From contig NZ_CALWFZ010000021.1 of the NCBI RefSeq assembly GCF_944377805.1, forward strand, positions 1 through 36,418: a stretch of DNA of 36,418 nucleotides, given 5' to 3'. Shown in pieces: positions 1 to 8,239 of the stretch (positions are counted from its first letter, which is position 1; each line of letters opens with the position of its first letter). Position numbers and translations under genes: made by a program. Below the pieces are notes generated by a model. That model did not search any database and had not been told where the DNA came from. It was given only the letters and a program-made list of their open reading frames with translations. This stretch comes from an uncultured Mediterraneibacter sp. (GTDB lineage Bacteria > Bacillota > Clostridia > Lachnospirales > Lachnospiraceae).

Positions 1-413
1 GGGCTGGAAATCCCCACAGACTGTCTTGAAGGAATTTATTCAGCATGGTGTAACATATGTTTGACAAACCTACATAAATAAAAAATTTTTAATTTTACAA
101 TTTTAAGCAGCACAAAGAGACCTTTTTCCGTTTATCAGATGAAAACAGACAAGGACTTTCTTTTTGTGCGCTTTTATTTTATCCATATATTTTTTTGCCG
201 ACGACGAGCCAAAGTCCGGGCCTGCCGAGATCCTGGCGACCGCTTACAATCCCGGAATGTATCCTTTGATACTTCCGGTAATTTCTTATGTTTACCACAT
301 AATTGTAGTTATGTAGTAGATTCGCGGAGAGAAAACAGAGGAGGTTTGTATTTTTTAAAGCAACAATCCAAACCGATATGGTTCGGTATGAATTACACCG
401 AAGGAAGGGTACT
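1..413. other. Gene-free upstream region of the surface operon
   Basis: No convincing gene is visible. The stretch from about 61 to 115 is very AT-rich and opens with TTGACA at 61-66, but no -10 element sits at 16-18 bp from it. Nearer the first gene, TTGATA (266-271) is followed after 15 bp by TATGTT (287-292), a weak promoter candidate, and then by the inverted repeat listed at 297-314. The Shine-Dalgarno GGAAGG for the first gene lies at about 403-408. Confidence 0.5.
297..314. promoter_or_regulatory. Inverted repeat, candidate Rrf2 operator
   Basis: ACATAA (297-302) and TTATGT (309-314) form a perfect 6-bp inverted repeat around a 6-bp spacer, about 100 bp upstream of the Rrf2-type gene and just downstream of a weak promoter candidate. 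Rrf2 proteins often autoregulate by binding AT-rich dyads over their own promoter, so this is a reasonable operator guess. The match to any known Rrf2 consensus is not exact. Confidence 0.3.
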
Positions 414-902
414 ATGCAGCTGAAACTGACTACAGACTACGCGATCCGCACCCTGCTGTATCTGGCAAGGCACCGGAGGATCGTGCCCATCGCTGAGATC
501 GCGGAGGCAATGAAAATACCAAGAAAATACTTGAACCGCTTAGGCCTGGAACTTCGGGATGCGGGACTGCTCATAACTCACCGGGGGCAGCACGGCGGGT
601 ACAGCTTGGGCAGATCTCCGGGAAAGATACGACTCTACGATGTCGTCCTTCTGATGGAAGGCACTGTCGTCCTCAATCGATGTCTGGAAGAGGAGAACTA
701 CTGCGGATTGGGCGCAACAAGCTACTGTACCGTACATAAGTGTTACTCAGTGATGCAGAAGAAGTGGGAGAACTTTTTGAAAAACGTTACCATAGAGAAC
801 CTGATGGGGGAAACGAGTGAGAAAGAGATTGAGAAATGGATCGACAGCGGCCCCGGAGAGATGATAGCGGAATCAGAACAGGAGGAGGCTCTGGTATGTT
901 GA
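414..902 (+). CDS. Rrf2-family transcriptional regulator with four-Cys cluster
   Basis: A 162-residue Rrf2-type repressor/activator. The N-terminus (MQLKLTTDYAIRTLLYLA) is the standard start of the family's winged helix-turn-helix, so ATG 414 with GGAAGG at 403-408 is chosen over the upstream in-frame ATG at 378. Residues 1-80 form the DNA-binding domain, including the family GxGGGY-like turn (HGGYSLG). Residues 90, 97, 105 and 110 are Cys, in the place where IscR and NsrR carry their Fe-S ligands, so an iron-sulfur cluster and redox, NO or iron sensing are likely. The stop overlaps the next start by 7 nt, so this regulator leads the 414-9488 operon and probably controls it. The sensed signal is unknown. 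Confidence 0.88.
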   Translation: MQLKLTTDYAIRTLLYLARHRRIVPIAEIAEAMKIPRKYLNRLGLELRDAGLLITHRGQHGGYSLGRSPGKIRLYDVVLLMEGTVVLNRCLEEENYCGLGATSYCTVHKCYSVMQKKWENFLKNVTIENLMGETSEKEIEKWIDSGPGEMIAESEQEEALVC

Positions 903-1381
903 GGAACCGGAAGAGGTTATTGATCCTGTCCGCCGCTGCGATCGTGGTGATCACGATGTCAGGAGCGGGAATATGGATATACATGGATCGGGCGTCCTGG
1001 GAACAGGCGTCCGATGCAGATAGAAGGGGAGAAAACACAAAAGAGGCAAAGACAGACAGTCCTTCCAAGACAGAATACACAGAAGAAGAGAAAGCTCTCG
1101 TCGAATCTCAGACCGGAGTTACCGTGACGGACGACGGCGTTATGCATGTAGATCTTGGAAGCATTATGGCGGAAGAAGAATCAGTAAACATCAAAAGAGA
1201 GGAGGCCTACAGCCTTGCCCTGGAAAGTCTGGGAGAAGGGGCAGAGATCGAGTCGGCAAGCATCCGGGAATACGAAGAAACAAAGTACTGGGTCGTGCGG
1301 GCGACTAAGGGAGAAGAATCCTGGCAGATCTGGCTGAACGCAGACAATGGAGAAGAATTTATTAATCAGAAAGACGGATAG
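896..1381 (+). CDS. Single-pass membrane protein with PepSY-like C-terminal domain
   Basis: A 161-residue protein. A basic N-terminus is followed by one membrane segment (about residues 9-28), an acidic and polar linker, and a C-terminal domain (about 100-161) whose pattern, IKREEAYSLALES followed by YWVVRA and IWLNADNGE, resembles a PepSY repeat: helix, then beta strands ending in a D-x-x-G-E turn. PepSY domains sit outside the membrane and are often linked to inhibition of proteases or to redox proteins. ATG 896 is preferred over an in-frame ATG at 836 because AGGAGG lies just upstream (about 881-886). It overlaps the Rrf2 gene by 7 nt and lies 28 nt before the giant surface protein. The function is not known. 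Confidence 0.75.
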   Translation: MLRNRKRLLILSAAAIVVITMSGAGIWIYMDRASWEQASDADRRGENTKEAKTDSPSKTEYTEEEKALVESQTGVTVTDDGVMHVDLGSIMAEEESVNIKREEAYSLALESLGEGAEIESASIREYEETKYWVVRATKGEESWQIWLNADNGEEFINQKDG

Positions 1382-1409
1382 CCGCAGCGCTGAAAGGAGG
1401 TGAGAGAAG

Positions 1410-4400
1410 ATGAAAAGAGACAAAAAACTGTGGCGCAGGCTGCTGGCCACATTTGTGATCGCGGCGACTCTGCTGGCGGGGCTGGATGCATCGCTCCTGG
1501 AATCTGTGCTTGCTGAAGATAAAAGTGGATATAAGGTGGAAGTTGCTTATTCAAAAGACAAAAGCCAGGCATCCTTAAAAGGAAATACAGATTCTCTGGG
1601 AGCGGGAGTCACCCTGGGGGAGCTGAAGGATAAGGACGGAAATATCTATGATCCTTCTGACTTTGAAACAACGGTCACGGACAACGGAACCTATACATAC
1701 ACGTTGACCTATAAGGAAACAGCTGCCCAGAGCGGAAAGGAACTGGATAAAGAGGAGAAGATTGAAGTAAAAGTAGATCAGATCACGGCTCCTGCAGGAA
1801 ATCAGACTGAGCCGGACAGCGCCGGTTCAGCAAGTTCGGCGAATACATTACAGGATGAAAGCGGAACATCCGGGGAGATTCAGGGAGAGGCTCCGTCTGT
1901 AGTCGCCCTTAGCACTCTGCTGGCGGCTCAGAGAAGCTCGGCCAACACAGTTCAGACGAAAAATCTGTATCTCTATGCAGAGGAGGCAATATCTCAGAGA
2001 CTCGCCAGCGAGCCTTTCGTGTTTTCAGGCGGTGAGCTGAATAAACAGACAGTTCCGGAATACAACGGTTATACCGGGGTGGATGAGAATGCGGAACTCA
2101 GAGAATTCAGTTATGCGGCGTTTGTCTATCTCGATGAAGAAAGCGAAGATACAGCCGATCTGCCTTATACCATTACAGGACTGTATTATTACAGCGATGT
2201 GGGAGCGTGGTACTACACTACGGAAGGCAGTAAGGGCACCCAGCCAGGAGACTACGGAACTATATCGGCCGCGTATCGCCTGCCTGATAATGTGGATCTC
2301 CGGCTGTATTACGGAGTGGGCGCCGAAAGCGAACATCAGCTTACAAACAATATAACAAATGTCAGCTGGGAACTGAGGGGCCTGGATGCGGGTGTGACAA
2401 CAGTAAAACACGGCTACAGAGTTCTCTTTGAACTGAGCCTGAATTCACTTTGGCAGTATGGCTTTGTTACTGTCAGGAATGAGACGGATAATACAGATTA
2501 TTACTATGTGCTGCGAAGAGGAAACCAGGTGGCGGACTCAACTCTCAATAACAGGTTCGGTGAGGGGAACTGGGAGGACGCGCAGGTTTTGGATGAGGAT
2601 ACTTCCCGCTACAGGGTCGCTTTCACCATGCCTTCCAGCAATGTAACTGTAAACGCGACATCTGTGAACTGGGAAGTGTCTGACCTGTCCTATTTCGGTA
2701 TTGCAATTGCCCGTGATATTGCCAGCGAGGCCTCGGCATACCAGAATGGCGAACGTGGGGCTACCAGATTTTATGAGACGGCACGCAATGCCAGCGGATG
2801 GAGAGACAACGGAGGTAACGCCAACGGACTGACTCTTACGGGAATAGGAACTGTAGTTGGAGGAAGTGGATTTCAGGATCGCGGCCCAACATATTCGAAA
2901 AATGCGAATCAGACAGGTGGATTTGGAAACCTTGAGGTCGGCAGCGCTATGACAAGACCGTTTGTCATGTTGGACTTTACCTACAGTAACAATACCTCAA
3001 GAACGTACGGATATTATGTTCAGCAGTCTTCCTACAGGCTGGGAAGAACCTTTTTTCAGCCGAGCATTATGGATGGACAACTTCAGAACCAGACAGTAGT
3101 CTGGAATCCCTGGGACAGCAGTACGAAGGGTACCGTCGCCATTGGAGAGGCGTCAGGCAACAGAGTTCATACATTCCGGGTTGAGGAATCAAGACACAGA
3201 TACAGGGACGAGTACCCCTATCCCAATGATTATGTGTTCATACCATATTCGCTGGACATAGACGTCTACTATGGGGATTTCGGAAGCGCTGATTTTGAAC
3301 GGTATACGCTTCAGCTTGGAACGGCATCAGGAACCCATTACACGATGGAACTGCCAAACGGAGCCAAGGTGACCGCTATATGCCGGAGAAATGCCGGAGA
3401 CGCCTCAATCAGAGAGGCTACAGATTACTGGGGTAACTCCTTGAGAATGTATAACCCCTCTGATCTTAATCTGGTAAATTCAGCTCACGCAGATGAGGAA
3501 GAACCGAGATGGTATATCTATGACGTTGTGGTAGAGGGAATGACCACACCGTTTAAACTGACGTACAATCATGTATCCGGAACCCAGAGCAATTACGTTG
3601 TCAAATCTATGGACGGGGTTGTTCAAAGTGACACCCCATCTGCGGTTGAGGAGACATCAGGAGTGACGTCCTCGAGCATCAATGGAAGCTATGTGTATGC
3701 TCAGCAGGATACGAACAACAGGTGGAGAAATGAGTATAGACCTCTGAGAGTCGGAGATATTCTTCAGGCTAAACATGAGTTAAACAGCGGCGATTACAGC
3801 GGTGCCTTTCAGTTCGGGCTTGAACCGATGGAGGGCTATACAAGGCCGAAAGTTACGGTGACAAAAAGGAGTGACGCGTCAAGTACGCTGGCGGACGCGG
3901 TCGTTACGGAGATAGATGAAGTTGACAGTTTCGGGAGATACTTGTACAAGGTGGATGTGAATGCTGAACGGGATGACACATTTCGTAATCTGTCGGGAAC
4001 GATTGATATTTCTGCTCAGCCGATCACATTTGAAGTCGAATACCGGTCGTCGGTAAGCAGCGGGAAATTCTACCCCTCGGGCAGTTCCGGCACAATTGCG
4101 CTGAAATATGGAGGAACAGAAAATTATGTTCTGACAATGCAAAGACAGAATACAACGGATCTTGTACGCGGCTATAACATGACGATCCGTTATGACGGAA
4201 AGACTCTTGCGGACATATCAGCCCCTTCTGATAACGGTTCAAAGGGATCATATTGGCTTCCAGGAGACGTTGTAAACGTCCGGAATATCTATCAGCAGCT
4301 GGATGAAGCAGGAGCGCTTACATCAGTGGACAGTTCCGCGGGAGCGCCGACTTATTACATTGTGCTTGTGCCTGTACTCGCAACTGACATATCCGAGGGA

Positions 4401-6548
4401 GGATATTCAGATAATATCGGTTATGAAGTCTATACACAGAGCGGATGGAGCGAGGCCTATGCCTCAGATCTGAATCAGTATTCAACCAGTAACGACGGAT
4501 TTAACATTACGACAGGATTCATAGGCGGATTCGTAGGAAGTACGGTTACATTCGGAGGTTTTGAGAACAGGTGGAGCAACAGTGCCGGCGCTGCATTTGT
4601 TCTTGACCGGAATAAAAGTATTCTACAGGGTATCGCGATAGATAAACAAATAGTGGGAAGATTTTATTACCTGCGGACAGCCAGTGTGAATATACGCGTA
4701 CCGACAGATCTGGAGAGTGACAGCAGTTTTGCGAGAGCTTTAAGTCAGATCACTCAATGGAATAAGAATAATGGCACAGCTGATTATGTGGGCCTTACGA
4801 CAAAAGACCCGAATCTAAGCCATACGGTGGATTTAAGTTCGATCAATCTGCCGGAAACAGTGGACAGCGGAAGAAGACGGCTGTCAGGCTGGAGAGTGTT
4901 GAACGCAAACGATGAGAACGGCACAAACAGCTATGTCTTCAGCGGCAGTAGTCTGAATCTCTGCTCGATGGGAACAAGAGACGGTAAAGGAGAGACGCTG
5001 TGGGATGCTATTTTCGCAAGCGGAGGCAGCGGCAGAATAGTGATCGAGCCGTACTATGAGCTGGCGTACGGGCCTATAGAAGCAGCCGGAGAGACCTCCC
5101 GGACAGTGAATACCCATACGGGAGAAGGCTTTGACGTAAGTGCTGTTTTTAAGTACGACGGGGCATGGGCCGGGAATAGGAATGCTTTGAAGATCGCTCT
5201 TTACAGAAACGCGGGTGACAGTCAGAACAAGAAGTGGGGAGAGGCCAGCTACAATTCCGCCACAGGAGCATGGATCGTCACGCGGGTTACAGGCAACAGT
5301 GGAAATAAGCTCTCTGCCACAGTCGATGTTAAAGCTGACGAGCAGGCCAATACATTCGCAGTCACTTTCCGTATACAGAATGTAGTGCAGGGCGGCGGAC
5401 ACAGTGTCCAGTACAACTGGGAGGACAGTGATGGTCCGAATAGAACTGATTACCGGATCTACGCCTGGACGGATGCCAACAGTGAAAATGAGATAACAGC
5501 CGCGGACGGCAGTCCTCCGGGAAGTGAAGTTCCAGGCTATATCAATTATGTCAATGTACGGCCGGCCAAAATAGAGACCGATATGTCAGCGGGAGGAAGC
5601 CACGGGCAGGCAACGAGCGACGGCGTTTATCACAGCATAATGCCCGAACAGTCGGCAACTGTGGGAGCAGCCCTTACCATATCGGCGAGCTTCAGCGGTG
5701 ACAAGCTGTATCCGACGAACCTGCAGCGTGGAAGCACAGCCATTGAAGAAGGGAAACTTAGGATCGCTCTCTTCAGGAAAAGTAATTCTGATACTGACTG
5801 GCAGCTCTGGGCGACCGAGAACGGAGCTACAGGAGCCGGAGTGGACGGAACTGTAAATAAAGTCGGAACTCCCGAAGTAACTATAGAGAACGGCAACAAT
5901 ACCCAGGGGAAAGTAACAGTAAGTTTTGTTCTGGAAGGAGCTTACATAGGGCAAGAGGACTTTGAATACTGCATTGCCGTGTGGAACAATACGAATACCG
6001 GCGGCAGCACTGTTCCGGCCGACAGCTTCAAGCCTTCGGATACGGAGGGCGAGTATCTGAATATACCGAGTGTGAGAAGAACAATAAAACCCGGTTGGGA
6101 GAGCGCGAATATATATGTAGTGGTACCGCAGAAGATCATGCTCAGTGCTGACCGCGCGAATCTCGGCGCCGGAGCAGATACAACAGGGTATGTTGGAAAC
6201 AGTGAAACAATAAGCCTGTCTGCTGCTCTGCCGGACGGAACCGCGATCGAATCCTATCCGAGAATACAGGTCAGTACGGCAAAGAACTTCGGTATATCGA
6301 ATCTGGACGATGCCAGAGACTATCTGACGGTAGGCGTGTACAGCGGAACCGGGGGAAGTCTTACTGAAGATCCGGACAGAGCAGATCATCTTATAATAGG
6401 AACTCTTGACGAAAACAATAAAGTGACTGAACTTACTTACTGGCTGAATGCCAAGCTGCCGACAGGCTTGAACAGAGGAGACAGTTATATAGGATTTATG
6501 ACATACCATTTTGACAATCTGGACGGAACAGGGGGAGGTAATGGATGA
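1410..6548 (+). CDS. Giant secreted surface protein (1712 aa), adhesin-like
   Basis: The start follows a near-perfect AAAGGAGGTGAG ribosome site. Residues 1-36 form a signal peptide (KRDKK, hydrophobic core, cleavage probably after SVLA). A small beta-rich domain (about 40-105) and a Ser/Thr/Pro-poor-complexity linker (about 115-170) precede a long Tyr-, Asn- and Gly-rich region of probable beta structure. Two tandem Ig-like repeats lie at about residues 1225-1390 and 1395-1560 (LKIALYR.../LRIALFR...; YRIYAW.../YCIAVW...). The last 140 residues (from IYVVVPQKI) resemble the secreted 198-residue protein encoded at 6963-7559. There is no LPXTG motif, C-terminal membrane helix or basic tail, so it is not self-anchored. 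The next gene overlaps by 4 nt and supplies an anchor-like protein. Adhesin or pilus-tip function is inference. Confidence 0.85.
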   Translation: MKRDKKLWRRLLATFVIAATLLAGLDASLLESVLAEDKSGYKVEVAYSKDKSQASLKGNTDSLGAGVTLGELKDKDGNIYDPSDFETTVTDNGTYTYTLTYKETAAQSGKELDKEEKIEVKVDQITAPAGNQTEPDSAGSASSANTLQDESGTSGEIQGEAPSVVALSTLLAAQRSSANTVQTKNLYLYAEEAISQRLASEPFVFSGGELNKQTVPEYNGYTGVDENAELREFSYAAFVYLDEESEDTADLPYTITGLYYYSDVGAWYYTTEGSKGTQPGDYGTISAAYRLPDNVDLRLYYGVGAESEHQLTNNITNVSWELRGLDAGVTTVKHGYRVLFELSLNSLWQYGFVTVRNETDNTDYYYVLRRGNQVADSTLNNRFGEGNWEDAQVLDEDTSRYRVAFTMPSSNVTVNATSVNWEVSDLSYFGIAIARDIASEASAYQNGERGATRFYETARNASGWRDNGGNANGLTLTGIGTVVGGSGFQDRGPTYSKNANQTGGFGNLEVGSAMTRPFVMLDFTYSNNTSRTYGYYVQQSSYRLGRTFFQPSIMDGQLQNQTVVWNPWDSSTKGTVAIGEASGNRVHTFRVEESRHRYRDEYPYPNDYVFIPYSLDIDVYYGDFGSADFERYTLQLGTASGTHYTMELPNGAKVTAICRRNAGDASIREATDYWGNSLRMYNPSDLNLVNSAHADEEEPRWYIYDVVVEGMTTPFKLTYNHVSGTQSNYVVKSMDGVVQSDTPSAVEETSGVTSSSINGSYVYAQQDTNNRWRNEYRPLRVGDILQAKHELNSGDYSGAFQFGLEPMEGYTRPKVTVTKRSDASSTLADAVVTEIDEVDSFGRYLYKVDVNAERDDTFRNLSGTIDISAQPITFEVEYRSSVSSGKFYPSGSSGTIALKYGGTENYVLTMQRQNTTDLVRGYNMTIRYDGKTLADISAPSDNGSKGSYWLPGDVVNVRNIYQQLDEAGALTSVDSSAGAPTYYIVLVPVLATDISEGGYSDNIGYEVYTQSGWSEAYASDLNQYSTSNDGFNITTGFIGGFVGSTVTFGGFENRWSNSAGAAFVLDRNKSILQGIAIDKQIVGRFYYLRTASVNIRVPTDLESDSSFARALSQITQWNKNNGTADYVGLTTKDPNLSHTVDLSSINLPETVDSGRRRLSGWRVLNANDENGTNSYVFSGSSLNLCSMGTRDGKGETLWDAIFASGGSGRIVIEPYYELAYGPIEAAGETSRTVNTHTGEGFDVSAVFKYDGAWAGNRNALKIALYRNAGDSQNKKWGEASYNSATGAWIVTRVTGNSGNKLSATVDVKADEQANTFAVTFRIQNVVQGGGHSVQYNWEDSDGPNRTDYRIYAWTDANSENEITAADGSPPGSEVPGYINYVNVRPAKIETDMSAGGSHGQATSDGVYHSIMPEQSATVGAALTISASFSGDKLYPTNLQRGSTAIEEGKLRIALFRKSNSDTDWQLWATENGATGAGVDGTVNKVGTPEVTIENGNNTQGKVTVSFVLEGAYIGQEDFEYCIAVWNNTNTGGSTVPADSFKPSDTEGEYLNIPSVRRTIKPGWESANIYVVVPQKIMLSADRANLGAGADTTGYVGNSETISLSAALPDGTAIESYPRIQVSTAKNFGISNLDDARDYLTVGVYSGTGGSLTEDPDRADHLIIGTLDENNKVTELTYWLNAKLPTGLNRGDSYIGFMTYHFDNLDGTGGGNG

Positions 6549-6862
6549 AAGCAGTGAAAAAGACTATAACCGGTATATCGCTCTTCCTGCTGCTTGTCTT
6601 AAGCGCAGTGATTATCGGCGCGAATCGTGTACATGCTGAATCAGCCGACGCTCAGGTGGGTATCGTCATAGACGCAGATGACATTTCACAGGTGACAGAG
6701 TCCGTTGAGCGCGGCACAGGAAGCGCCGGGAGAACCGGGGTAAAGACCGGAGATAACGCCCGTTTGGGAGGCTATATTGGGGTGCTGACGCTGTCGGCGG
6801 CTGTGATTGTTCTCATACTTCTTGCGGTCAGGAGAAAAGAAGAATCGGAGAACCGGTCTTAA
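6545..6862 (+). CDS. Tiny wall- or membrane-anchored protein with VKTGD motif
   Basis: A 105-residue protein. An N-terminal signal peptide (about 1-31, ending VHA) is followed by only about 38 exposed residues. A VKTGD pentapeptide near residue 67 comes next, then a hydrophobic helix (about 76-95) and a basic tail RRKEE. That order (motif, helix, positive tail) is the architecture of a sortase-sorting signal, with VKTGD standing in for LPXTG, a variant common in Clostridia surface proteins. It starts inside the stop of the giant protein (ATGA overlap), with the SD GGGGGAGG in the giant's last codons, so the two are translationally coupled. A role as membrane or wall docking partner for the unanchored giant is inference. 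No sortase gene is in the window. Confidence 0.75.
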   Translation: MKAVKKTITGISLFLLLVLSAVIIGANRVHAESADAQVGIVIDADDISQVTESVERGTGSAGRTGVKTGDNARLGGYIGVLTLSAAVIVLILLAVRRKEESENRS

Positions 6863-6962
6863 CAAAGTTATCATGGAGTGGCAGCGCCTGATAAAGACTG
6901 CCGCATCCCGAAAGGGAACGAAGAAACTATATTTATAAATCCAAAACCAGGAGGAAAAGCAA

Positions 6963-7559
6963 ATGAAAAGAAAAGTTGTAGCAACATTATTAGCAGGAGC
7001 TATGGCAGCGTCAATGGCAATGCCGACAACCGTATTCGCAGAGACAGATTCCACATCAGTAGGGTATACACATAAAGGTACGATTGACCCGAACAGCAAC
7101 CTTATGGTAGTGGTACCGGCTGACGTATGGCTCACCAGCGCCGATGAAGTGATTGATAATTTCGACGTGGACGCGTACGTTTATGATGCGGATGCCCAGA
7201 GATACATACCGGTAACCGCAGATGGAACGGACATGGGAAGCGGCGTAACTATTCCCGTATCAGCAGCATCTAATAATACTACTCAGAGATGGAGTATGGC
7301 AGAGCAGGATCCTACAGGTACAGCAAAACAGCTTGCATACGAGTATAAGTATAATGGCACAGTTGGTACAGCATCTCCGACCACGGTTGCGTCAGGTACC
7401 AGCGTATCCCTTGGTAATCTCAGCGACGCGAATCCGTCCATAGAAGGTACCATAGGTCTGAGCGAGGCGGCTCAGAAGTCGCTTACCACAGCGGACAGAG
7501 CAAAGAACTTTAAGGATACGATTGTGTATACATTTACTTTCCCGAACAGTTCAAACTGA
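6963..7559 (+). CDS. Secreted 198-aa beta-rich protein, possible major surface subunit
   Basis: A clear signal peptide (about 1-27: KRKVVATLLAGAMAAS, cleavage after VFA) and an excellent SD (AGGAGG about 10 nt upstream). The mature part has no Cys and is rich in Thr, Ser, Val and Asp; no membrane anchor is present. It begins with DPNSNLMVVVPADVWL and ends with NFKDTIVYTFTF. Both ends have counterparts in the last 140 residues of the giant protein (IYVVVPQKIML ... GFMTYHFDNL), so the two share a domain. A small subunit that resembles the C-terminus of a giant partner is the pattern expected of a polymerising shaft protein with a tip protein, but this is inference. A 30-bp perfect palindrome directly follows the gene. 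Confidence 0.75.
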   Translation: MKRKVVATLLAGAMAASMAMPTTVFAETDSTSVGYTHKGTIDPNSNLMVVVPADVWLTSADEVIDNFDVDAYVYDADAQRYIPVTADGTDMGSGVTIPVSAASNNTTQRWSMAEQDPTGTAKQLAYEYKYNGTVGTASPTTVASGTSVSLGNLSDANPSIEGTIGLSEAAQKSLTTADRAKNFKDTIVYTFTFPNSSN

Positions 7560-7590
7560 TTTTTGAAAATTACGGCAGAAAGAATTTCAA

Positions 7591-7620
7591 ACAGGACGAT
7601 AACCGCGGTTATCGTCCTGT
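7591..7620 (+). terminator. 30-bp perfect palindrome after the secreted-subunit gene
   Basis: ACAGGACGATAACCG at 7591-7605 is followed immediately by its exact reverse complement at 7606-7620. In RNA this gives a 13-bp stem with a CGCG loop. The following bases (CTTAAAG) are only weakly U-rich, so it may be a leaky terminator or an mRNA 3'-end stabiliser that sets the level of the upstream gene above the downstream ones, or a dimeric protein operator. Confidence 0.55.
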
Positions 7621-7678
7621 CTTAAAGTAAGGAACGGGCGGCTAGGGATGACTTGTGCGTGAAGAAAGGTAAGAGGAT

Positions 7679-8224
7679 ATGTGGGAAACTGAGGAAAAAA
7701 AAGAGAAGGACAACCTAAGCCTTCTGAAGACGGAAAAGACGCAGGCCGGTATTTCCCCTGTCAGGATATTCCTTGCGTCGATTCTCACAGTCCTGCTCGC
7801 CGGTATTGCGTTTCTTTCTTTCCGGCTGTTCACTGGAAACGATGAAAGACTAACGATAGATGAGGCTGCGGTGGGCTACAGGCAGGAGGGGCTTGAGAAC
7901 ACAGACCCTGAGAAGATACTGCTTCCGGTACCGGGAAATATGAGTCTCCGTGAAGGCGGAAGATATGTCAACACCATACTCCCGAATCCGAGGGGCAATG
8001 ACTGCTTCTTTGAATATACGATTACACTTGATGACAGCCGGGAGCTGATCTATCAGTCAGGACTCATTCGGCCGGGGAAAGCCCTGATAGGATTTTACCT
8101 TAACCGGGAGCTAAAAGAAGGAGAATACGCAGCCACTGTCAGAATAAGGACGTCAGATCCTGAGGACTATAGAACAGAACTTAACGGGGGTGAATATCAC
8201 ATCACGATAACCGTTTATAGATAA
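7679..8224 (+). CDS. Membrane protein with extracytoplasmic Ig-like domain (paralog 1)
   Basis: 181 residues. A charged cytoplasmic N-terminus (about 1-27) and one membrane helix (about 28-50) are followed by an outside domain. Its domain matches the end of the next gene's product in order and spacing: AVGYRQEG, NTDPEKILLPVPG, FFEYTITLDDS, IYQSGLIRPG, LKEGEYAATVRI, NGGEYHITITV. The alternation of strands and the final INVTV-type strand suggest an Ig-like sandwich. SD candidate AAAGG is 10 nt upstream. I do not recognise a named family; a chaperone, docking or assembly role for the surface proteins is only a guess from context. Confidence 0.7.
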   Translation: MWETEEKKEKDNLSLLKTEKTQAGISPVRIFLASILTVLLAGIAFLSFRLFTGNDERLTIDEAAVGYRQEGLENTDPEKILLPVPGNMSLREGGRYVNTILPNPRGNDCFFEYTITLDDSRELIYQSGLIRPGKALIGFYLNRELKEGEYAATVRIRTSDPEDYRTELNGGEYHITITVYR

Positions 8225-8239
8225 AGGAGGAAGTACGAA

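Noticed and set aside
139-423. 94-residue plus-strand ORF before the Rrf2 gene
   Set aside because: Composition is not protein-like, there is no SD, and it overlaps the true Rrf2 start in another frame.
5586-6509. 307-residue minus-strand ORF opposite the giant surface protein
   Set aside because: The plus frame has a coherent signal peptide, repeats and operon context; the minus translation is Cys/Arg-rich with no motif and no SD.
6520-6560. Frameshift splitting one sortase-anchored giant into two genes
   Set aside because: The downstream ORF begins with its own full signal peptide and SD, so it is a separate protein.
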